Shown: positions 6,256 through 10,447 of the stretch, piece after piece
Position numbering within the stretch: the first letter of the stretch is position 1
Layout: each line of letters opens with the position of its first letter
Assembly: GCA_937974845.1 (NCBI GenBank)
Contig: CALJVC010000015.1
Coordinates: 1 to 10,447, forward strand
Direction of reading: 5' to 3'
DNA length: 10,447 bases
Origin: an uncultured Pseudogracilibacillus sp.
Lineage (GTDB): Bacteria; Bacillota; Bacilli; Bacillales; Amphibacillaceae
Made by a program: the position numbers and the translations under genes
Notes under the pieces: generated by a model
Database searches by the model: none
What the model saw: only the letters and a program-made list of their open reading frames with translations
What the model was told of the DNA's origin: nothing

Positions 6256-6927
6256 TTGGGAAAAAGAATTTTACATAATGATTGGCACGATTACTTGCAT
6301 AAAGAATTCTCCAAGCCCTATTATCGTAACTTGCGCGAGTTTTTGAAACAAGAATATTTCACACGCACAATTTATCCACATATGAATGATATCTTTAACG
6401 CTTTACATTATACGCCGTTTTCTAAAGTAAAAGCTGTCATTCTTGGCCAAGACCCTTACCATGGACCGAATCAAGCCCATGGGTTAAGTTTCTCAGTCCA
6501 ACCCGGTGTGCCACCGCCACCGTCTTTAGAAAATATTTTCACCGAAATGGAAAACGACCTCCAAATCAAGCGACCAAACCACGGAAACCTAACTGCGTGG
6601 GCAAAAGAAGGGGTCCTGCTATTAAATACCGTTTTAACAGTTCGAGCTGGCCAAGCCCATTCCCACCGCGGTAAAGGATGGGAAGTCTTTACCGATGAAG
6701 TGATTAGCACATTGAATAAAAAAGAACAACCAATCGTCTATATTTTATGGGGTCGGGCTGCACAAAATAAACGGAAACTTATCGACACCTCGAAACATTA
6801 TATTTTACAAGCACCCCATCCAAGCCCTTTATCAGCCTATCGAGGTTTTTTTGGTAGTAAACCCTTTTCTCAAACAAATGAACTCTTAATTAAAAGTGGA
6901 CAACAGCCGATACGTTGGGAAATTTAA
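6256..6927 (+). CDS. ung: Uracil-DNA glycosylase, family 1
   Basis: This enzyme removes uracil from DNA by cleaving the N-glycosidic bond, starting base-excision repair of deaminated cytosine or misincorporated dUMP. It is 223 residues, the normal Ung length. The water-activating motif GQDPYHG (64-70) carries the catalytic Asp66 and Tyr68. The uracil-stacking Phe79 is in HGLSFSV, and PPPPSL (86-91) is the proline loop. Uracil-recognising Asn124 is in LLLNTVLTVR, and the DNA-intercalation loop HPSPLSAYRGFFG (188-200) carries His188. All key residues are present, so it should be active. The start is TTG at 6256, supported by a near-perfect AAGGAGGT (6242-6249) 6 nt upstream. No partner gene is co-oriented, and no canonical terminator with a T-run follows. 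Confidence 0.98.
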   Translation: MGKRILHNDWHDYLHKEFSKPYYRNLREFLKQEYFTRTIYPHMNDIFNALHYTPFSKVKAVILGQDPYHGPNQAHGLSFSVQPGVPPPPSLENIFTEMENDLQIKRPNHGNLTAWAKEGVLLLNTVLTVRAGQAHSHRGKGWEVFTDEVISTLNKKEQPIVYILWGRAAQNKRKLIDTSKHYILQAPHPSPLSAYRGFFGSKPFSQTNELLIKSGQQPIRWEI

Positions 6928-7045
6928 TAACTTGGAGCATCTCTGGCATCCCACTATGAATATAACTGAGATGTCAGATACGCTCCGCCCCAACTTTTGA
7001 ACGAATCTCCAGGGCCTTTTCAGGCGTATCAGTAATTACTTCCAC
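6928..7045 (-). pseudogene. Probable remnant of a coding region (possibly CutC-like N-terminus)
   Basis: Between the converging ends of ung and the cyclophilin gene, the minus strand from a GTG at 7045 reads VEVITDTPEKALEIRSKVGA followed by ERI and then a TGA (6976-6974). The same frame stays open afterwards (HLSYIHSGMPEMLQVIKF) into the 3' end of ung. The first 23 residues look like real protein and recall the start of CutC-type TIM barrels (EVIVxxxEDALxAExxGADRIEL). GAGG precedes the GTG. Upstream the frame is closed by TAA four codons before the GTG. No continuation exists because ung occupies the sequence. I read it as the stub of a lost gene; the family name is a guess. Confidence 0.4.
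6934..6986. repeat. Imperfect inverted repeat (17-bp arms, 19-nt loop) after ung
   Basis: Positions 6934-6950 and 6970-6986 pair with two A-C or C-T type mismatches and one G-T wobble; the ends GGAGC/GCTCC and CTGGCATC/GATGTCAG are the solid parts. No T-run follows on either strand, so it is not a textbook terminator. It lies between convergent genes and could still slow or end transcription, or protect 3' ends. Confidence 0.6.
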
Positions 7046-7081
7046 AACCCTCGCTTAATCTACAAACCAACCTGAATCAAT

Positions 7082-7705
7082 CTATTCTTCAATGATAATC
7101 GGCGCTTCCAATTCGTACCCATTTAATTCTACCGTCATCGATTCAATAACTTGATCTTCTAAAGGTTGATCATGGGAATTCGTCTCAGTACCCACAATTT
7201 CATCTACAACCTCCATCCCTTTAACTACCTTGCCAAAAGCTGCATAATCTCCATCTAAATGAGGAGAGTCCGCTACCATGATAAAAAATTGAGAACCGGC
7301 AGAATTAGGATCGTTACTTCTCGCCATGGAGATAACTCCCCGCTCATGTTTTAAATCATTTTCATAACCATTGTTCTCGAACTCGCCAACTATGGAGTAC
7401 CCTGGTCCTCCTATCCCGATTCCTTCAGGATCCCCACCCTGAATCATAAAATCCGGAATCACGCGATGGAAGGTTAATCCATCATAAAAACCATCCTGCA
7501 CCAGTGAAATAAAATTGTTCACAGTATTTCGAGCCACATTTGGATATAATTCTATTTCTACTTCTCCTCCCCCTTCCATCGTCATCGTTACTACTGGCAC
7601 AGCCTCTGTTTCTTCAAAATTAGGTAAACTCGTCCCATCATCACTACTACAGGAAGACAGTAAAAAAAGAACCCCAAGCAAAATCGATATATAATATTTC
7701 TTCAT
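7082..7705 (-). CDS. Cyclophilin-type peptidyl-prolyl cis-trans isomerase, exported lipoprotein
   Basis: This protein should catalyse proline cis-trans isomerisation outside the cytoplasmic membrane, assisting folding of exported proteins. The N-terminus is a lipoprotein signal: MKK, a hydrophobic stretch and lipobox LLSSC with Cys19, followed by an acidic, Ser-rich linker. The cyclophilin domain spans about 38-195. It includes FHRVIPDFMIQGGDP with catalytic Arg81 and Gln89, GSQFFI with Gln139 and Phe140, and HLDGDYAAFGKV, where His149 replaces the Trp of human CypA, as in many bacterial cyclophilins (weaker cyclosporin binding expected). The ATG at 7705 (207 residues) is preferred with GGAGG 7 nt upstream. 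An ATG at 7708 is equally in frame, and a TTG at 7720 would sit in the ribosome binding site. The start overlaps the VanZ stop codon (TGATG), indicating translational coupling. It is the last gene of the operon. Confidence 0.95.
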   Translation of the reverse strand: MKKYYISILLGVLFLLSSCSSDDGTSLPNFEETEAVPVVTMTMEGGGEVEIELYPNVARNTVNNFISLVQDGFYDGLTFHRVIPDFMIQGGDPEGIGIGGPGYSIVGEFENNGYENDLKHERGVISMARSNDPNSAGSQFFIMVADSPHLDGDYAAFGKVVKGMEVVDEIVGTETNSHDQPLEDQVIESMTVELNGYELEAPIIIEE

Positions 7706-8202
7706 CATTTCTCCTCCCAATTTCCTTCTTTTTCAAATCTTACAATACAGATAATACAATACAGTATTATACCAACAAGGCTACCAATACTATCAATGAA
7801 AACATCCCGCCACTCACCACTTCTTCCTGGAACAAACGTCTGATGCCACTCATCGATTACCGCATAAACAATTGAAATAAATAAAGCATAAAAAGCATAG
7901 AAAAACGGTTTAATTTTTGACGGAATAGAAACGAGCCTCAAGCTATGAACAAGTAATATACCTAAAACAAAATAAGCAAAAAAATGCGCCCCCTTGCGAA
8001 TGAAAAAATGCAAGCCCTCCCCATCAACGGAAAGGGCTAAAAAGGCCAAAACTTCCTCCACCCATACGAGGATACCCCCACTTAATTCTTTAGATTGCTC
8101 GGCTGGTTGATGAGACAAATAAAATATTATTCCCATCCAAAGAAAAGTAGCAACAAAAGCTACTCCTTTATGAAAAAGGATTGCTTTAAACGCCCTTTTC
8201 AT
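7705..8202 (-). CDS. VanZ-family membrane protein
   Basis: A 165-residue integral membrane protein with about four hydrophobic segments (roughly 12-29, 72-90, 98-116 and 138-154). It carries the VanZ-family signatures: SHQPAEQS after the first helix, RKGAHFFAYFVLG (69-81) and IDEWHQTFVPGRSGEWRD (116-133), with conserved Asp/Glu/His and Arg residues facing one side. VanZ itself gives low-level teicoplanin resistance; most chromosomal homologues have no known function, and I make no resistance claim. The ATG at 8202 lies inside the end of the upstream oxidoreductase gene (17-bp overlap) and has only a weak GGGAT ribosome binding site, so translation is probably coupled. Its own stop overlaps the cyclophilin start. 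Confidence 0.92.
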   Translation of the reverse strand: MKRAFKAILFHKGVAFVATFLWMGIIFYLSHQPAEQSKELSGGILVWVEEVLAFLALSVDGEGLHFFIRKGAHFFAYFVLGILLVHSLRLVSIPSKIKPFFYAFYALFISIVYAVIDEWHQTFVPGRSGEWRDVFIDSIGSLVGIILYCIICIVRFEKEGNWEEK

Positions 8203-9202
8203 ATTTCAAATCCCATGCCTCTTTAATTAAACGATAAGAACGTTGCTTATCTTCCTTATCATGGGTGATAGTAATAATCATTAATTCATCCGCTGTATAA
8301 GCTTTCGCTAAATGAGCCAAGGCTTCCGTCACTTCTTCTGGATTACCGATGATCATCGAATTTTTCTTTTTCTCCATTTTCTCCTTATCTTGCGCTGTCC
8401 ATCTGTAGCAATCTACCTCTTCTACACTAGGTATCCTTATTTCCTCTTGTACCTTCTCCTGTAAAAGTGACCAAGCTATACTACTTTTGGCCAAGTCATG
8501 AGCTTCCTCAGAACTTTCAGCACAAACAACATGGACAGCCACGATGACCTCAGCGGATTCTTCATAACGTTTTTCATACTCTGTACGGTACTGACGAACG
8601 ATTTCTACTCCGTTGAAATCCGTCATGAAGTCAGCAAAGGCATAAGGCATCTGTTTGTCAACCGCTAAAGCACTGCTCTTTTCGCTTGTACCAAGTAACC
8701 AAGTCCTTGGTGGAACTTCTGGTACTGGAGTAGGCTGGATTTTAGAAAACGTAGAACCTTGAGGAAAGGACTGAGATAAAAATTGATGCAACTCATCGAT
8801 TAATTTACTATACTCTCTTACCTTAGCTAAATAGTTGTCTGAAAGGGCTAAGGAGACCTCTGCCGAACCACCCGGCGCCCGCCCAATTCCTAAATCTATT
8901 CGGCCAGGAAACAAAGTGGATAATAAATTATACGTTTCCGCTACACGAAAAGGTTTATAATAAGGGAGCAATACTGCTCCAGCACCAAGACGAATTCTCT
9001 TTGTTTGACTTCCAATAACTCCTAACATCACATCAGGATTAGGACAAGCAAGACCATATAAATCGTGATGCTCAGCTATCCAAAAACGTTCATAACCTAG
9101 TTCCTCTCCTAACTGAGCTAATTCAACGGAAGCCTCTAACGCTTCTTTAGCAGTCTGACCTTGGGAAATTGGAGATTGATCTAGTATACTTAGTTTCACC
9201 AT
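8186..9202 (-). CDS. LLM-class (luciferase-like) flavin-dependent oxidoreductase
   Basis: A 338-residue TIM-barrel protein of the bacterial luciferase-like monooxygenase family, single-component type, which uses reduced FMN. Visible family marks are LSILDQSPI (4-12), GYERFWIAEHH (36-46), the strand KRIRLGAGAVLLPYYKPFRVAE (around 68-89), FPGRIDLGIGRAPGG (98-112) and WLLGTSEKSSALA (168-180, phosphate-binding region). The C-terminal MIIGNPEEVTEAL is the usual family ending segment. It resembles the uncharacterised Bacillus YvbT/YtmO-type proteins; the substrate is unknown. The ATG at 9202 is preceded by AGAAGGTG with 5-nt spacing. It is the first gene of a three-gene unit with VanZ and the cyclophilin. 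A 14-bp perfect palindrome lies between it and the HAD gene. Confidence 0.95.
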   Translation of the reverse strand: MVKLSILDQSPISQGQTAKEALEASVELAQLGEELGYERFWIAEHHDLYGLACPNPDVMLGVIGSQTKRIRLGAGAVLLPYYKPFRVAETYNLLSTLFPGRIDLGIGRAPGGSAEVSLALSDNYLAKVREYSKLIDELHQFLSQSFPQGSTFSKIQPTPVPEVPPRTWLLGTSEKSSALAVDKQMPYAFADFMTDFNGVEIVRQYRTEYEKRYEESAEVIVAVHVVCAESSEEAHDLAKSSIAWSLLQEKVQEEIRIPSVEEVDCYRWTAQDKEKMEKKKNSMIIGNPEEVTEALAHLAKAYTADELMIITITHDKEDKQRSYRLIKEAWDLKYEKGV

Positions 9203-9225
9203 AGTTTCACCTTCTTATTTAAATC

Positions 9226-9239
9226 AATGCTTAAGCATT
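9226..9239. promoter_or_regulatory. 14-bp perfect palindrome in the leader of the LLM operon, possible operator
   Basis: AATGCTTAAGCATT is fully self-complementary and lies 24 nt upstream of the oxidoreductase ATG, just before its ribosome binding site. It has the size of a dimeric-repressor half-turn operator. No T-run follows, so a terminator role is unlikely. No clear promoter could be placed beside it. Confidence 0.4.
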
Positions 9240-9322
9240 ACTATTATTAAGCCTACAGTAAATTTTTATTTTTCGCGACTAGTTCATTTCCGAAACTCGC
9301 TTTCTTTCCTATTCTTCATAAT

Positions 9323-9328
9323 TATGAT
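9323..9328 (+). promoter_or_regulatory. Possible -10 element of the HAD hydrolase gene
   Basis: TATGAT (5 of 6 to consensus) lies 40 nt before the GTG start at 9368. The -35 region at 17-nt spacing (CTTTCT) is poor, so this rests on the -10 match and position only. Confidence 0.3.
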
Positions 9329-9367
9329 ACGGTAAATAAAACAACAGAGAAATAGAAGGTGACAAAA

Positions 9368-10030
9368 GTGAGAGTAGCGATTTTTGATTTTGACGGAACG
9401 ATTTATAAATATGAAACCTATTCCCTCATGTTAGAAGTAGCTAAGCACGAACCACGCTTTAGAAAGAAGTTTAAACCCTTTTATTACTCCATCATCCCTG
9501 CCTACGCCGGATATAAAATGAATCTTTATCCAGAAGCTAAAATGAAGTATGTACTAACACAACGATACTTGCAATTGTTAGATGGAATGAACCAACAAGA
9601 AGTAGAAGGATATATGGAAAAAATCGCTGAAAAAATGAGAGGAAACTTTAACGAGCTTGTCCTCGAACGTATCGAAAAACATCATCAAAACGCAGACATA
9701 ATTCTAGTCGTTTCCGGTGCTTATACGCCTCTTTTAAATGCAGCATTAAAAGGACTTCCAATCGATTTTATTATTGGAACAGATATTCCAACGATAGGAG
9801 GAAGAGTAAATGCTCGGGCCGAAATCGATCATATACAATCTAAAAGAAAAACCGAGTGTATTTTAAAAGCTATGAAAGAAAATGAAGTGGACTGGCTAAA
9901 TAGCTACGCTTATGGAGATAGTATAGCTGATACACCCGTACTAGAAATGGTAGGTAATCCGGTAGTGGTATGTCCAAAAGGGAAGCTTCAATCTATTGCT
10001 CACCAACGTAAATGGCAAGTAATTTGTTAA
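9368..10030 (+). CDS. HAD-superfamily hydrolase, subfamily IB (phosphoserine phosphatase-like)
   Basis: A 220-residue cytoplasmic phosphatase-type enzyme. Motif I is FDFDGT with nucleophile Asp7 and acid/base Asp9. Motif II is VVSGA with Ser116, motif III is the Lys in KRKTECI (about Lys161), and motif IV is YGDSIADTPVL with Asp184 and Asp188 for Mg2+. A helical cap (about residues 15-95) sits between motifs I and II, as in SerB and the HAD-IB group. The substrate is unknown; the cap differs from SerB, so phosphoserine should not be assumed. The GTG at 9368 is preferred because AAGGTGA (9357-9362) lies 5 nt upstream. A GTG at 9359 is in frame but falls inside that ribosome binding site. The gene is monocistronic, divergent from the LLM operon, with a terminator about 80 nt downstream. 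Confidence 0.92.
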   Translation: MRVAIFDFDGTIYKYETYSLMLEVAKHEPRFRKKFKPFYYSIIPAYAGYKMNLYPEAKMKYVLTQRYLQLLDGMNQQEVEGYMEKIAEKMRGNFNELVLERIEKHHQNADIILVVSGAYTPLLNAALKGLPIDFIIGTDIPTIGGRVNARAEIDHIQSKRKTECILKAMKENEVDWLNSYAYGDSIADTPVLEMVGNPVVVCPKGKLQSIAHQRKWQVIC

Positions 10031-10110
10031 AAACCTTTTAATCAGTCTTAAAATTTACCTATGAATGACTTTATATAACACAAACTTATCTATAAAGAAT
10101 TCACTTATTT

Positions 10111-10140
10111 AAAGCTGGATAATATCCAGCTTTTATTATT
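10111..10140 (+). terminator. Rho-independent terminator after the HAD gene
   Basis: AAAGCTGGAT and ATCCAGCTTT form a perfect 10-bp stem around a 3-nt loop (AAT), followed by TATTATT. On the minus strand it is followed by AAATAAG, so it acts mainly on plus-strand transcripts. It begins about 80 nt after the HAD stop codon. Confidence 0.85.
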
Positions 10141-10447
10141 TGTTGAATAAAGATAAAATCAATAGTCACAATGATGATTAAAGGGAACATTTAAGTTATT
10201 ATTTCTAATCCAATAAATAGAAAGGTCGTTTCCATTACTTGAGTAACAATATTTTCAATTTTATCATTTTAAAAGTAAACCGATAACCGTAGAATTGAAA
10301 CTATAATAATGAAAATGTGTGCAGAAATTTTTCTTTTTCATCTCTAAGATTACTTAAATTTGAAATAATTAAGTGCTTATACAAAGCCTTTTAAATTAAA
10401 ACCTCGGCTAAATATAAACTTTATATCCCACTAAGTTCAGATAAAAC
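10141..10447. other. AT-rich right end without a recognisable gene
   Basis: All frames on both strands are broken within short distances and none shows a convincing start with a ribosome binding site. There is a TATAAT at 10302-10307 on the plus strand without a good -35, and a palindrome ATATAAA-C-TTTATAT at 10412-10426. It may be the upstream or intergenic region of a gene beyond the edge, or decayed sequence. Confidence 0.6.

Noticed and set aside
6471..6710. Minus-strand open frame of 79 codons
   Set aside because: It is antisense inside ung, over the conserved catalytic region, with no supporting ribosome binding site.
10201..10290. Short plus-strand reading frame KGRFHYLSNN and onward
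   Set aside because: It is closed by stops on both sides within about 25 codons and has no start codon or ribosome binding site.
1..10447. CRISPR arrays, tRNA or rRNA genes, complete insertion sequences
   Set aside because: No regularly spaced direct repeats, no cloverleaf-like or rRNA-like sequence and no transposase motif were seen on either strand.

Overview
The window is a chromosomal stretch from a low-GC Gram-positive bacterium, most likely a member of the Bacillaceae. The evidence is AT-rich codon use, strong AGGAGG-type ribosome binding sites, frequent GTG/TTG starts, hairpin-plus-T-run terminators, and the protein types themselves. No mobile element, CRISPR array or RNA gene was recognised.

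Left part (1-5195, all minus strand). Reading in the direction of transcription, from right to left, the genes are: a divergent iron-type alcohol dehydrogenase-fold protein that lacks all metal ligands; a small polytopic membrane protein; a short-chain dehydrogenase and a thiolase forming a tight two-gene unit; and a sodium:neurotransmitter-type symporter cut by the left edge. The dehydrogenase and thiolase catalyse consecutive steps (3-hydroxyacyl-CoA to 3-ketoacyl-CoA to acetyl-CoA, or the reverse), so the pair belongs to short-chain acyl-CoA or acetoacetyl-CoA metabolism. A perfect 13-bp hairpin precedes the pair and a good terminator follows it.

Middle (5196-6927). A short XRE-type regulator is divergent from the ADH-like gene across a promoter region with near-consensus elements. 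A strong terminator separates it from a convergent, unrecognised 144-residue soluble protein. Uracil-DNA glycosylase (ung) is divergent from that gene, with a TTG start and a near-perfect ribosome binding site.

Right part (6928-10447). After ung lies a gene-free strip containing an apparent broken coding remnant and a long imperfect inverted repeat. It is followed by a compact minus-strand operon of a luciferase-like flavin oxidoreductase, a VanZ-family membrane protein and a lipoprotein cyclophilin, whose reading frames overlap. A plus-strand HAD hydrolase of the phosphoserine-phosphatase-like type follows with its own terminator. The last 300 bases are AT-rich and contain no gene I can support.

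Most of the window is ordinary housekeeping and peripheral metabolism. The best candidate for something undescribed is the metal-site-less Fe-ADH homologue paired with a divergent XRE regulator.
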